Shown: positions 33,001 through 49,217, counted from the first letter of the stretch. The stretch: DNA of 64,000 bases from Oryzias latipes (GCF_002234675.1 NC_019872.2:13947950-14011949); one strand, 5' to 3'. The notes: a model not told the origin generated them from the letters alone. Numbers and translations are program-made.

Positions 33001-36000
33001 CATCAATGCTCAGTAAATTAGAGAATATAGACCACAATATTGCATTTGAGCGATTTTCTACAAGAAAAAAAAAATATTTTAATTTATGTTTTAAAAATCA
33101 TCAGAGTTTTGATCTTTAGAACACACTTGCTTCATAAATAGTCTTTGTGCATTTTTAATCTACATTAGGTTTTTACCTCTGGAAATCAGTGATGTCAGTG
33201 AGCTGTTACTCACTCATTACAATTTGTCAGAATAACCATTCTTGCTCTGATACCTTTTTTTTTAATGTTCTTGTTAATCCTAAAAAATTTTCATGATATT
33301 TTTCTTTAGTGGAAGTTATCAAAGTGAGGACTTCCAACAAGCTCCCTACTGATTGGCGAGAGTGGTTGCCATAGAAACATTGAGTCAGACCAACTCTGAC
33401 CAATCACTGCTTACTGACGCCGTCTGGCTCCAACCTGTTGGCGTCTATAGCATGAGAAGACTGTATTGACTTTATTTTGTTGGAGCTGGAAGTAAACCAT
33501 TTCCTATGGGTGACCTCACACTCTCTCAGTCCACTTCTCTTATACAGTCAATGATCAGAAATCTAAACAGTTCCCTGGACTTTCATGATCAGCAGAAACT
33601 ACAATCAAGCCTCAACTTCATAGTAAAAGAGAAAATATGTTTTTAATATAGAATTCCAACCTTCCCTGCAAAAAGAAGCATATAAGAGAACAGAAAACCA
33701 ACTATAAAAAAACAGATATTTGAAGGATACTTCATACTTAATGACACAAAGTTATTGCAAAATAAAACATAATAACAATCAGCGGTAACAAAGGTGAAAT
33801 CTAAAGTTTTAGGACATGTTTCAGTGTCAAGTTTAAAATACTATGTCTGTTGGAGTCCTCCTTTTATCATTTTTATTCAAAGCTAAAACGCCTTGACTGG
33901 AGGTGACCATAAGAGCCTTACGGACAACGTTTGCTCAGATGCCAAAACTCAATTACTTAAATAACACATCAGCAACTTTTAATGACTAAACAGAAAAGCC
34001 TTGTGATGGGCATGAAAGCATTTCTTTTTTTGTTTTCTTCCTCATAGTTTCATTTAGAAAAATAACCATTTTGTAGAGAGTTTTTAATACACAAATAATC
34101 CTACCTTTTGACTGTTCTTTATATAGAAAACCATTTATTTAGGGGTTTTATTCACTGATAGTTTTTAATAGTCTTGTAGAAACTAAGCATGGGGGCAAAA
34201 TGTTGTGAACCCTGCTTGCCAGGAAATCCATGGAGACAACAAGGTACAACTGAGCCTAATTAACTCCCAGCTAGTTCCATAAACACGACACACACCAGGG
34301 CACACTCATTACCAGCAGCTACCTATAAGGTGAAGGACAAAAAAATAACAACACACATGCACTAAGATCTGACTTGATTGAGCCATGATTTACATCCATG
34401 AAAAACAGGAATCAAACCATTAGAACTTCCTAATTCCTGACAATAAAGGAATGAAACAGGGCTCCTCTGGAGGATTTTGGTCCACTGGGACCAAGAGGCA
34501 TCAATTTTACTGAGATCCATACCTCCTCCCGCCGTGCGAGTATACACAGGCAGACTCCTCGCAACTTTTTTCAGAATCTCCTGCTGCACCTCAGCTCGCT
34601 GCTCCCTCTCGTACAGCTCCTTCTCTGCACTGGGCAGAGCAAACTGACAGGACAAGACAGGAATCAAGGAAACAGTTTAAATGCATGCAATACTCTATAG
34701 CTCTGCTGAAACACGTCAAAAATATGTGAACTTACGGCCACGGAAGGTTTGGCTGGTTTGGACCAGATCGTCTTCCAGTACGACCATATAAACATGGCGA
34801 AGAACAAATGAAAGACGACCAAATAGCTGACTGTTGAGAAAACACAACAGATAGAATCAGTGTCTGTAATCATTTAAAAGAAACGTCATGAGGCGTGAAT
34901 ACACTAACTTCGTTCCGCATCCTTTGGGATTGTATCTGTGAACAGAGTGAAAGTAAGAGTGAAGTCATTAGGATGCGTGAATACCCCCACCCCCACCCCC
35001 AAATGCCCCCCATTCTCTGACAGCATGCGGCAGCAGCCTGGCACGGCCAGCAGTGGCCCACCCATAAAAAGAGCTTTGTTTCAGCAGCAGGAAGGTCCTG
35101 CTCTCAACCATCGCACACGTGCCAGCACTAAAAATATGCATTATAGTTAAAAATAAAAAAAGACCTATATAAGTGAATGAATAAATCTAAATAAATTTTT
35201 GGAGGTTTCAATAAATAAATAAAAAAAACACCCACAAACAAGTTTAAATCATTGTAAAGCAGCTTTATAAAATGTATTGTTGATAATCTATGAATTATTC
35301 ATGCTTTTTTTGAATCTCTTCTTTGATTAATCTCCAAATAATCTAATTTAGTTTGAAGAAGAAAAAAAGAATATTTCTGTCAGTTCATAGTAATCATGGA
35401 TTAGATATTGGAATCATTGCTCAAATCAACATTTATTCATTTATTACACCTAAAGAAATGTGGAAAAATAATATTTAAAAAATTTAAGATATTTCACCTC
35501 TTTTTTACAAGAAAGTCTAATCAAATATTAGGGAGTTCTTTAGAATTTTTTTTAAATAAATGTAAACATCAAATGGCAATTATATTTAGTAATAAACGGA
35601 AAAACGTTTCTTTTTACTGACGAATGGCTAATGATTTAATAAATAACTAATAAACCATAATCCCATTTTCCACTAAGAGTTATGAACCATTACTTAATAT
35701 TTAAACTGACCTGATCTGTTAAACATACGTATGGTTCAGACCCGGACATGATTTTATTGTTTACTCTCAACACCGTAAATCTCAACTGTTTTTCTCAGAT
35801 TATTTAATGGACGGATTTAATTCTCAATTCCCCTTGACGAACTGTCAAAACGTACAAAACCTCTGAAACAACCCAATACGAGGGGTAAAAAAGGACCAAA
35901 AAGACCCCCCAAAAAAGAGTGTACTTACACACACACAGCTCCACGACATACGCGTAGTAGGACCAGCCAATTACCAGATTTATAAACAAAACAGGTGTCC

Positions 36001-36046
36001 AGTTTAGAGCTCGTTTGCAGCACCGGAACGCGTGAGAGGGCGCCAT
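30048..36046 (-). CDS. zdhhc20: DHHC palmitoyltransferase, ZDHHC20 type
   Basis: An integral-membrane S-acyltransferase that palmitoylates cytosolic cysteines. Exons in order: 35929-36046, 34909-34935 (27 nt), 34736-34830, 34523-34643, 32451-32520, 32281-32313 (33 nt), 32060-32180, 31672-31804, 31437-31563, 31226-31316, and tentatively 30048-30152. Start [16 protein letters not shown]; the frame upstream is not needed. TM1 is [20 protein letters not shown] and TM2 [17 protein letters not shown]. The zinc-binding Cys-rich domain reads [20 protein letters not shown], and the catalytic motif is DHHCPW with Cys153. After TM3 and TM4 come GKNRTTIEAFRAP and KNGFSLGF, typical of ZDHHC20 rather than ZDHHC2 or 15. 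With the tentative last exon the length is 346 residues. That exon is in phase with [20 protein letters not shown], but the C-terminus is not certain: another candidate exon, 31069-31136, does not join in an open frame. Confidence 0.9.
32861..33553 (+). mobile_element. MITE-like element, ATACAGTCAATG family, copy 2 (longer)
   Basis: Begins GTTGTGTCTGAATTCTTTCA and ends CTTATACAGTCAATG, matching both ends of the copy at 8602-8940. The interior includes GATTGGCGAGAGTGGTTGCC and about 330 bases absent from copy 1. Lies in a zdhhc20 intron upstream of the DHHC exons. Confidence 0.6.
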
Positions 36047-36130
36047 CTTTAATCCGTGTGGACCTTGCCCGGTCGTGACGTCACGGCACAGCTTTAAAAC
36101 ATTAGCCGAAGAGCCACTAGCATCAAGAGA
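36047..36130 (-). promoter_or_regulatory. zdhhc20 core promoter / 5' UTR with CRE
   Basis: A perfect TGACGTCA (36076-36083) sits 30 bases upstream of the start codon, in a locally GC-rich stretch. The start codon itself lies in AAGATGGCGCC, a YY1-like element often found at vertebrate TSSs. Functional use is inferred. Confidence 0.5.
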
Positions 36131-37454
36131 ACTCCCTCCTTCATTGGCCGACATGGGCATGCGGCTTTAATACCAGCTAAATGGATAAAATGCAGCAAAC
36201 TTAATAGTACTGTTTTGTAACTGCACCTATCTTAATAAGATCAGAAAGCCTACTGAAAAGTCCAAACAAGATATTTCCCTTTGTAATTAATGGAAAAATG
36301 ATAAAGGGAAATGTCCCTATTTTTCCCACCTGGTTGGGCCTAATAAACTTTAGTCTAGTTTAGCTCGATTGTCTTCCGATTCAGGATGAGGACAGAGACG
36401 TTCAGCAAGATAATGTGAAGGTGAGTGTTTTACCAACATAAACTGATCCATATTGAATTCAACAAACAACACCAAGTCATATTTTTAAGTCTAAAAAAAG
36501 AGGTATATTTAACCAAAAGTCAAGGTCAGGAGGAAGTGCTAACCAGGAGTGTACCACCAATTTTACCATAACTAATTTTCTTCACCTTATCGGTTTGATT
36601 TGAAAATACTTTAATTAATGTAGAATGGATGATCAGTTTATTAAGGCTCTCTTCAAGTCTACTGCAAAACTACATAAGATTTTTTGTTATCTGCTGCTAA
36701 AAATAACGCTTCTGCTGAGACTTTGAGAACTTTTACTTTTTATTGTATAGCCCAGATGTTTGGGAAACATTATTGCTTCACATTAGAAAGTATAAGTTTT
36801 GTGAATTATGAATTTTTTTCAGCAATTTATTACTCTATAATTGCAGAGTTGAGCAGGTTTAAAAAGCATTCATTTGATTTCAGGATTGGCTTCTACAGAA
36901 AATGATCATTTGGCCTTTTTTTATTCAAAGTATTCTGACTTTAACATCATAATTCTGCCTTCTTTCTCTTCGAGTATTTTGGGGGGAAATAACATTTCTG
37001 AGATTTTGGTCAGAATTCTGGGGAAGAAAAGTTTGTGAAGTTTGAGATTAAATAATTCAAATTTACAATTCTAACTTGTATTTCAGAATTCAGCCCCCCC
37101 CCCAAAAACTTCTGATGTAAGTGTGGAAGAGCCCTTTAAGGATTGATAAATTGAAATGATAGACGTGTGCAAAGTGTTTTTAAGGCATTCTCAACTCTTA
37201 ACACAATTAAAACATAGCTATAAAGTCAGAAATGGCAATTGCTAAAAGGTTTAACTAATCTGACTTAATCTACAAGGCAGCAAACCACAGTTAGCAAGTG
37301 TCAGTCTTTGTTTGTGTTATAAAATAAAATAGTGACAAAGTAAAATAGTAATCCCTGAAACAGAAATCGATGCTTTGGCTTTTTTAACTTTTGAAAGGGA
37401 AATATTTAAAAAAGAAAGTCATGAAAGAAAAGACAAATGACATCCAAACTAAAC
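36131..37454. other. Intergenic between zdhhc20 promoter and pcyt1b 3' end
   Basis: AT-rich, with one C-run (37088-37096). No exon, repeat family or RNA gene was recognised. Open frames here are short and unsupported. Confidence 0.4.
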
Positions 37455-37460
37455 TTTATT
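37455..37460 (-). promoter_or_regulatory. pcyt1b poly(A) signal
   Basis: AATAAA on the minus strand, 165 bases after the pcyt1b stop codon. It is the first such hexamer in the 3' flank. Confidence 0.6.
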
Positions 37461-37624
37461 GTAATAATATTAAGCCTTATTTTTCTTCAACAATAACCTA
37501 TGTACATTATATCTCACCTTGAAATGCTAAATAACCCCATTTGTACATCGTATTTCTAACAAAAGCAATCAGATATTGACGAGATTATGCAACATAATTT
37601 AAGAGATTAAGATCAGCAAAATGC

Positions 37625-40532
<2,908 letters not shown>

Positions 40533-41422
40533 TCTGAACACTGCGGTGACAGCTGACTGTCGCTCTGAACTTCACCTGCCACTCCTTTCCTAACCTGCGA
40601 GCAGAAAGGCTTTCTTAACATGGACTTCTTTTCAAATTAGAGCCCACCTCCTCCCCCAACCTATGTGACCCTGGTGACTGGATGTCCATGGGCAAAGTTC
40701 AAGCCACGCTAAATGTCTGCAGAAATACAGATTGCAATCAATAATGAGCTTTAAGAGAATTGCTGCTTTATGGTGTGTGTGGATCAATTGAAGAGTGAGA
40801 AAAAAATTTAAATCATTTTTGTAGGCAAATGTTTAAAAAATAAATAAAGTTAGGGAGCATTCAGATTTTATTTAAAAATGGTGAGTAACATTGAATGCTG
40901 AGGAAAGACAAATATAAAGAGCTCTAAAGCTTGTGGAGCAACAAAGACAAATTATTCTTGCGGTTGATGAAAGTTTCCCTTTAGTACCAGAAATACATTT
41001 TGCAATACACAAAAGAACAACATAAATCTTTTGTAATTATTAAAGCATTCATGTTTTAAAACTATATGCTGCTAGTTTAAAATAGCAGAGCAGTTGAATG
41101 ACTTGGTTGTACTATTAGGAGTCTTGAGTTTAATTTTCACCATTACAAACAATCAAACTTATAAAGTATTCACAACTGCCCTTATGGGTGGATACAGGCT
41201 GTCTATTGGAACAAAAATTGGGCAAACCCATGCTGTGGATGCAGATGACCAGCACAAAAAAATCAATGTCATATAGACCACTATCCTACGGGCATACTGC
41301 AGGTGACAGGTCATGCTAAACACTCGAACAACACAAAAGGGTAAATAAGGGTGAAGTAGGTGAGACTCAGGCATTTTGTGTAGATTTTTCACATTTTCAC
41401 CCCCCCAAATCCTCCGGATCAG

Positions 41423-41965
41423 GGGTTCTCAAAGTGTGGCCCGGGGGCCAATGGCGGCCCGTGGGAAGGTTTTTGTGGCCCTCAATAAAAGAGAGCCAGA
41501 GCAGGTTTCTTTTGAGGAAAAATGTTACAAGTAGGTAAATGCAATGCTCAAATCATATGTTACAAATCATAAAAACTATGACAAATTTACTGTCAAGGAG
41601 CGCAACAATAAGCTCCAACGACTACATCGAGACTGTGCTGCACAGCACGTAATGTTTACAAAAATAGCTAAATCCAGTGAAGCTGTGAGAGACGCTAGCT
41701 AGTTTATAAAAAGAATGTATGCTGAAAGTAGCTTACATTGTTTGTCCAGAGCAAAAGAAATAGTTTGAAAAAATAAGTCAGTCCAACGATACAATTACTA
41801 GAGGAGTAGAAGATCTGGGCAGGAACCTCCGACAGCATCTGGGAAACATCTGGAGGGCCTGGTTAACCTTATAAATGACACTTGGTCATTAAAGTGATTA
41901 AAAACAACTTTTTCTGTTTATTCATTTTTTTTCACCAAAATTGGCCCCCAGTCTGAGCAAGGGGC
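41423..41965. mobile_element. hAT-like DNA transposon fragment
   Basis: Left end CAGGGGTTCTCAAAGTGTGG followed by CCCGGGGGCC, the familiar end of vertebrate hAT elements. GGCCCCCAGTC near 41945 may be the worn opposite side, but the inverted terminus is missing. No intact transposase frame. Confidence 0.55.
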
Positions 41966-42654
41966 CCGTTATTGCTCATTAAGTGATAAGTGCATGTTAA
42001 GGGCGTCCTGCGGGAACCTGCACATTCTTTGCGCGCAGCATTTGCACATGGTCAGAGTGTGCAGGTACGTGCACCTTACTAATGTCAAGAGTGCAGTATG
42101 AGGACAGCATCAACCATAAGTCATAAGTGTGCGTGCATCTTACATTAGCCTTACAAATATTTCACGATACTCCCACCTCACGCCCAACAATGATACGTTC
42201 CATTTTTCATGATGTCCGTTGAGGTGGCGGTATGAGCCTCAAGAGAACTGAATGATAAACCTGCGCTCCCCTTAAGATGTGGCTTCTCTTCTCTATGACC
42301 CTCCATGGGCCAGGACAACCTGAAGATCCACAGCGCATTCGTACTGGTCAACCCCCACATGGACGCACGTAACTAAGGCTTAAACTGATACGCCTTTATC
42401 AGATACATTAGTCTTTGCAGTCTCTTTTTTTACAACTGCAGATCACAGTGTGATCTTTGCAGATTGCCGAGTTGCCTCTGAGGTCTCATCATATGTCAGG
42501 AAACTTCATACACAATTACTAAATGACTTGCAATGATTTGATGGATAAACAAAAGGTTTCAATTCAGTGCTTCTAAAATTAAACTGTTTAAAATGAATCA
42601 TACCTGTATAAGTTATTTCAATAGGCCTTCTCAATTGTTGTCAAGAAGTTTTAA

Positions 42655-42705
42655 GGACCCACACTGGATGAAGCTCATTGCGCCCCCTGGGAAACAAACC
42701 CTGGT
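42655..42705 (-). mobile_element. SINE fragment, same family as 4085-4350
   Basis: AAGGACCCACACTGGATGAA followed by GCTCATTGCGCCCCCTG is the reverse complement of the SINE body near 4138-4175. Only about 50 bases remain. Confidence 0.7.
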
Positions 42706-44100
42706 TTCCCTTTAGTAATTTATGCTGACAAAATAGAACCATAGACAAATTATAGTCAATTTACAGAATTTAGCTCAATTTAAATACATCATGGAGTTCG
42801 TGTTATGATTAACAATTAATTTAAATGAATTCACCTTGAAGTTTTTTCCACTTTTAGATGTTCAGGTCATTTCTGAGTATAGAGAACTTTTCAGTGGAGC
42901 TGACTCAGTTCTTCAGAAAGAGGATGTGTGCTGTCAGTCAGCCGTTTTTGCTTTGTTGTGTCCTAAAACTAAATGATTTGTGTTATTTTTACTATCAACT
43001 ATATCCCATTCTAATTAAAACCGTTTGCTGCAAAATAAATATGTGATTTAACATTGAGCCCTTGCAAGAACAAATCTCAGCACCAGCTGCAAAAGCCTTT
43101 GGTTGGACTATTTATTCCTATTTAAATTCTGTTTTAAAATTCTAAAGTAACTTATAAATACTGTGCAAGTTGTACATAAAATGTTTAAAAAAATTTTAAA
43201 GGAAAAATTCCTTCGAATAGTTGTTACTTGTCTGGATAAATCTCTTTTCCCTGCAACATTCTTGAGTTATTCTTGATTTTCAATTCATACTTAACTGAGG
43301 ATTTAACAAACACTGATGGGTTTGAGAATTCCTTAAATTAGAGACACAATACAATGTGCAACCATCACATAAATAACTGGTTTAAGTCCTGGGAAACAGG
43401 ACCCACACATTAGGGACTTTTACCTGTGAACACACTAACCTGGGGTGAGGGGCGTGGTTATCCTTGTGCTAGCATGCAGGGCGGGAGCTTTTTTTCTTTT
43501 TAACTATTTCTCCTCTCACTTCCTGAATTGAGTGCTTCTCACATATATGGAAATACCAGCAGAGTTTAATCTGTGGACTTTTGTCACAACAATCCAAGGA
43601 TAGCCCTTCACATAGAAGGTAAGTCTGATAACAGAGAAGGCGTTTAAAACCCTAACAATTAGAAAAATTATTGGTAAGAATTTGGTAAACATAACTGAAG
43701 AAGGAACCTGTTTGAGACTGACGATGAAACTTTAACAAATAAACAGTAAACTCTTGGTTCCATTTTACTCCATTGTTTCAATAAGGTGGGGCAAGTGAAA
43801 AACAGATTTTAGGTTCGTCTCTTGCCTAATCTAGGCTGTAAATGATCAATTTCTCTCATTCATAAATCATGATTAATTTCGTCGTACTCATGGTTAATAA
43901 GTAACCGAGTTGTTTTCTTTCTTTTTGTCTTGTACTGTTAAATTCTGCCCTTCACAGAAATGAAAATGACCATCTTTTGCTTCTTAGGATTCCCTTTAGT
44001 TGTTTTAAGTTGAAGGTCAAATTATGTTTTTATTTTTATGGTACAATTTTGAACTTGTCAACATGTTCCACAGTCTACAAAAAACCTGTAGGGGTGAATC

Positions 44101-47100
44101 ATGTGGCAGTACCTGGCAGTCGCGTTGCTGATTTCAGTTCAGATAAACAAAGGTACGTAACTAAAGCACAGCACACAGGAATGTAAATGTGTCATTAATT
44201 TTTGCTAACGTTACCGCAGATAGCAAATAGTCACAATGTGTGAGTGTGAGTCACAGTGGTATGCTATTTGGATAATCAAAAATACCCAGTGACTTCTGAC
44301 AGTAAGCTGATCACAAGAGAAGTGTACAGACAACCACAACCACAGAGCTGGAATGATTTTAGAAAAATGCACACAGAAGCCAAACGGCCATCAGTATGGT
44401 TACGCAGACCTCTCAGTTGCTGTGTGATAAGACCGTCCGCAATAAATACTTAAATGCAATGTGACTGCTGTTGTGCAAGGCAGCATCTCCACATGTCACT
44501 GCACGTCATGAGTGAACAGGAGGGGAAGGAACACAAACTGTGCATTTTATATTTTCACAAAATTAATTATTTTTTCTTATTAAAATCTCCTGTAACTTTG
44601 TGCTACATGTTAGTCATATAAATTACACATTTGGTTGTATTATTGTAATCCTGGTATATTTGTGCTGTGTAATATGTCTTTTGCTAAATGAACTATCTCC
44701 AGCTTTTGCACCATACATGGGTCAATCTCCTTCATACTAATCATTAGAAAGAAAAAAAGAACTAAACCACTGGCTTTTCTGATGAAAATATTGGTGATTT
44801 GGGTTTTTTGGATGCACCCTCAGTTGCATGAAACAGCTTTGAAGGTTTCAGCAATGCACAAGTTAAATTGTAAATGACTTTGCTCTGAATCTGATTTTCT
44901 TTCCATCATCTGTAGCTCAGACGTGCGACTCGTTCAAATCCCTGACCATTCTGCACACAATTCACGGCACTAATGTAAAAGTTCGGCTGTTGCTCTACAC
45001 CAGGATAGATGGCGACTGTGGTTCCCTCCTGTCCCACACAAACCTGTCGGCACATCCTCAGCTCAACCTCTCACGGCCCACTGCCTTTGTTATTCATGGA
45101 TATCGGCCCAGTGGCTCTCGGCCAGCATGGCTGAACCAAATCATAGAACTGCTGCTGGCGAGGAGCAACATTAATCTTGTAGTAGTGGACTGGAACCACG
45201 GCGCTGGTACGGTGAATTACTTGGCAGCAGTGAAGAACACGCAGAAAGTTGCAGAAAACCTTACAGCTTTCATTAACGTAATGCAGGTATGAAAAATATC
45301 CATTACTTCTAAAATTGATTTGCTGTTTTTTATAAGGACATGTCAGAAAAAGGATCATGGGTGATATAATCTGCTGTTGACATTCTCAGGACCACGGTGC
45401 CAATTTAAGCTCCATCCACTTGATCGGCGTCAGTCTTGGTGCTCATATATCAGGCTTTGTTGGTGCTAACTTTCATGGGCAGATTGGAAGAATTACAGGT
45501 AAGAGTCATGTTTGGGCATGATTCCACAACACTTTAACTTTGTATCAGTAACCACATGCACCAGAAGTCAGAATCTTGTTTATCTGGCATTGCAGATCAA
45601 ACATTTCACTTGCTGCATGAAATGAAATGGAGCAGATGCATGCTTTTCCTGCATTTTTTTACGTATTAAGGTCCCACTCCAGTCATCTTTTGATCTATTG
45701 TAAAAGCTTTACCAGTGGTCTTTTAATTATGGTTATGCCGTTTTTAGCCAAAATCCAAAAACCTGAGTCTATTTCTAGGAAATATTTTCTGCAGGGCAGT
45801 AGGAGTTCAACAGAAATTGCAGCTAAGTTGTGGCCGTGACTGTGACGTTGATTAAGCCTCCACTGATATCCCATCATCCCTTTGTTTACACTCTCTCGGA
45901 TTTGGAAATGATTTATTTCAATTATAGCAGAAATAAAACAAAAACAAGACAAACAGAAATGTAGATATATTAAAGGATATGTCTTCTGTTAGCCAATGCC
46001 AGGTTTTTCCTAAAGTTTATCAATGTGATGCTTGCAGGGCTTGATGCTGCTGGACCCACGTTCACTGGTCTTTTACCAGAGGAGCGGCTGGACCCTACAG
46101 ATGCACAATTTGTAGATGTGCTTCACACAGACATAGATTGTAAAATTCCTTCTTTTTTTTTGCTTAAAACATATATGTTTAACCATATTTTTGTTGCTTT
46201 AAAGTTTTTGTTATTGTGTTTTTAGCCTTAGGCTTCAGAGAAACTTTAGGTCACATTGACTTTTATGCTAATGGAGGAGCAGATCAGCCTAACTGCCCCA
46301 AGACCATCTTCTCTGGTGAGGTGGATAGGCTTGAGTTACAAGTTACCACATAAAGAGCTGACGTTACTTCTGTTCCACCATTTCATAGTGATTATTTCCT
46401 TTTACAGGAGAATACTACTTCAAATGTGATCATCAAAGATCGGTGAATCTTTTCATGGACACTATAAATGGAACCTGTTCCAGCAGGGTCTACCCCTGCC
46501 TCTCCTATAAAGACTATCTGGATGGGAAATGTTTAAAATGTGACGGTTTTGGCAACATGGGGTGTCCTCTTTTTGGTAAGTGGTTTAAAAACAACATACT
46601 TTGTTAATTTGCTTATTTTTATTTGTAAAAAAAAAAAAACATAAAACAAACTTTTTTAATGTGTGTACCGGTAAAACAAAAGTTCTCTTTGATTGTGATG
46701 TACTTTTTTTTTTTAAGTTCCAAACCCATAAGTATTTTAAAGTAATCAGTTGGATTAATTTGTTATTTTGTGTCCAAATATCTCATTTTAACATTATATT
46801 TGCATGTTTATTTGTGTTTTACCCGATTCCAGGTTATGATTCCATAAAGTGGAAAGATTATTTACCACAACCTAATCATGCAAAATATTACTTCTCAACA
46901 AACGGAGGGTCACCATACTGCAGTAAGTTCTGAAAAAGAGCTTCATTTCAATTTACCTGAAATCTGTTTTCATTCAAAGTAACTCAAGGTGATCATCTCA
47001 ATCCTGATTTTGGCTGTGCTGTCATCTAGTGGTGACTTGTTTTCTTTTTTTTTGTAGCATAAAAAGAATATCTTTATGTTAATCTGACAAAGAAATAAAG

Positions 47101-47976
47101 TTAAACTATTGTTTCCTATCAGTTGGACACAAGGAGAGCTTTTGCCAGACAAAATAGTCATAACTTCACATTAATTCTTTAAAAGTAGAGTTTTCGTGTA
47201 GAATATTCAAACAAGTAAACGTGTGCTTCAGTTTAATGTTTCTAGTTTATTATAGCACATTGAAAACCATAAATGATTTTATTTTTTTTAAGAACTGCCA
47301 TAACTTCTAAATTGTATGATTTTTATAAAAACATGTGTGCACATCAGTTGCCATAACGTGGAATTGCATAAATGGGCCACCTCTCACAATACATTTTCTA
47401 TGAGAAGAAACAATAAACTTGAATGTTCTCTCTATTTCAGAGACAAACTTTAAGGTAGATGTAATTGTCTGGAACACGGAAACACAGATGGGGTACATTA
47501 CTGTCAAACTGTATGGTGACAGTGAAGAAGCAGTGGCCATCATTAAGCAGTAAGTTCACTTACATGAAGGGTTTTTTAAGGTCTGTTCCTATGGTTTTTT
47601 TTATTTTTTGTTTGTTTTAACCAGTAAAACACTAGAGTTCAAGAAGTACAAAGAGACTACACTGTTGGCTGGGTTTGACCGAGACATTTCATCATTGAAG
47701 AAAGTGTCTGTTAAGTTCCACACTGGTAAATCTCTCCAGCCCAAACATAAACTCCGGATCCTGAGACTCCGCCTCACACCCCTGGATCGCACAGAGAAGT
47801 ATGTGGCGCATGGCGATTTGAACTCCACTCATAGCGTTCCTGTTTTGGATCTTGTGAGTGTGACTCTGAACATTTTTTTTATCTCTTTCAGGCCTCTGTG
47901 TCGATATGATATTCTTCTGGATGAGGACAAAGAGGTGAGCTTCATGCCTGTTCAATGTGGAGATGCTACATTCTGA
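44101..47976 (+). CDS. liph: Lipase member H (PA-selective phospholipase A1)
   Basis: A secreted, membrane-associated lipase that turns phosphatidic acid into 2-acyl lysophosphatidic acid, a ligand for LPA receptors. Exons: 44101-44152, 44916-45286, 45390-45498, 46038-46139, 46226-46315, 46408-46575, 46833-46922, 47441-47549, 47625-47798, 47892-47976. Sum 1350 nt, 449 residues (human LIPH 451). Starts with a signal peptide, [18 protein letters not shown]. The triad is Ser156 (GVSLGAH), Asp180 (GLDAAGP) and His250 (CDHQRSV). The lid between [14 protein letters not shown] cysteines is short, as in the PA-PLA1 subfamily. The C-terminal half is a PLAT-like beta domain ([20 protein letters not shown]). 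It is a plus-strand gene, convergent with the gene at 49218-51828. LIPI is the alternative. Confidence 0.93.
45666..45860. mobile_element. MITE-like element, TTAAAGACCCACTC family, copy 3 (partial)
   Basis: Begins TTAAGGTCCCACTCCAGTCA and tracks the other two copies through CCAGTGGTCTTTTAATTA, GCAGTAGGAGTTCA and GTGACGTTG, then diverges. No inverted right end was found. Lies in a liph intron. Confidence 0.6.
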
Positions 47977-48643
47977 TTGAGCTCATCTCTTCGCCGATGT
48001 CAAAACTGAGAAGTGCAGGGCTCCACATTCAAAAGAAGAGCCTCTGGCATTTTACACGAATGATCCCCATTTCTGCAAAGTGAATGTATATAATGTAAAT
48101 ACCTTTTTTAAAGGAAAAAAATGTTGTAAATACACTCAGCAGTCACTTTACCAGTTCTTTGTAGTCCTTTGCAAAAAGCAAGTCCAATCAATCATGGCGG
48201 AATCTCTTCCACTCTACACTTAAAAACACCCTAGCTGGAAAAAAGTTCTGGGTCCAAATCTTCATGCTTCACTTCCCTCCAAGCACTCCTCCAATTCAAA
48301 ACATGCTTGATTAATTTAAAAAAAACACAAATATTTTATGGAATGACCACCTCTTCAAATCTTAAATTGATGATCGATTATAACATTGAATGAAGGTATC
48401 GTCTGTGTGTGTGGCGCACTCATCAGAAAGGGATCAGGAAGTTTCATATGTGTCCTGCACACCACACTAAGTGTTCCCTAAAGCCTATGCAAATGAGCAC
48501 TTAGCATTTTCATAGACATATAATGTAAAGACCCAGACAGAATGGCATGTGTGTTAACTGAGGGGCCGAGTGTCTAGTTGATATGTACAGATGATAAATG
48601 TGTGGGTTTTGTTACAGGATGTTGCTTTGCAGAGTTTCCTCAA

Positions 48644-48649
48644 AATAAA
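48644..48649 (+). promoter_or_regulatory. liph poly(A) signal
   Basis: AATAAA about 670 bases after the liph stop, followed by a T-rich downstream element (TTTTTTTATTTC). Likely end of the liph transcript. Confidence 0.55.
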
Positions 48650-49217
48650 AACAATTCAGACTCAAGCAAATTCATATTTTTTTATTTCATTATACTCCTT
48701 CACATTTGCATTCAATAAAAAGCTTCTTTAAATAAATAACCCGCTGTTTCTTTTTCTTCCTCTAAGTGTGATAAAAGTTTACGTCTGTTCTCTTCTACAA
48801 AAAATGTTTTTGCTTCATTATTTTCTTCTGCTTGGAATTTTTTCTATTTATTTTATTTTTTTATGAAAGATCCTGAAAGGAGTCCCTTGATGCTCCCCTG
48901 AGCCTAAAGTTTAGTATGTGATGATGAGATGCAATATCCATATCAAGAGGAAGCAGTTTGTTGGAGCCTTTCAGGCTGAGTCACATCAAGCTGGGCCTCA
49001 TCTTCTAGCAGTAAATAGTTCTTCTGGTCGGCTCACTCCATAATCCGACGAGTTTCCAACCTCCCACCGTTATTTTTCTCCACTTTAGCGGATACTTTAT
49101 CACCAGAAAGAAGTGGGAATATTTGTTTAAAAACTTGCACAGAAACATCCATCAAGTAAGTTCATGAAATGTCTGTTTTCACTTCAGAATTCCTTTTCTT
49201 TGATGGCTTCCTTTTGC

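Larger units (their letters stand above)
40533..44100. other. Intergenic between pcyt1b and liph (divergent promoters)
   Basis: The first coding exons of both genes face outward from here. GAAG followed by GTAAGTC at 43616-43626 could be the donor of a noncoding liph first exon beginning near 43540. Repeats inside are listed separately. From 42100 to 42640 and 42720 to 43500 nothing is recognised. Confidence 0.4.

Noticed and set aside
40533-44100. tRNA or snoRNA genes in the intergenic stretch
   Set aside because: No cloverleaf, box C/D or H/ACA pattern was found by eye; only SINE and hAT-like fragments.
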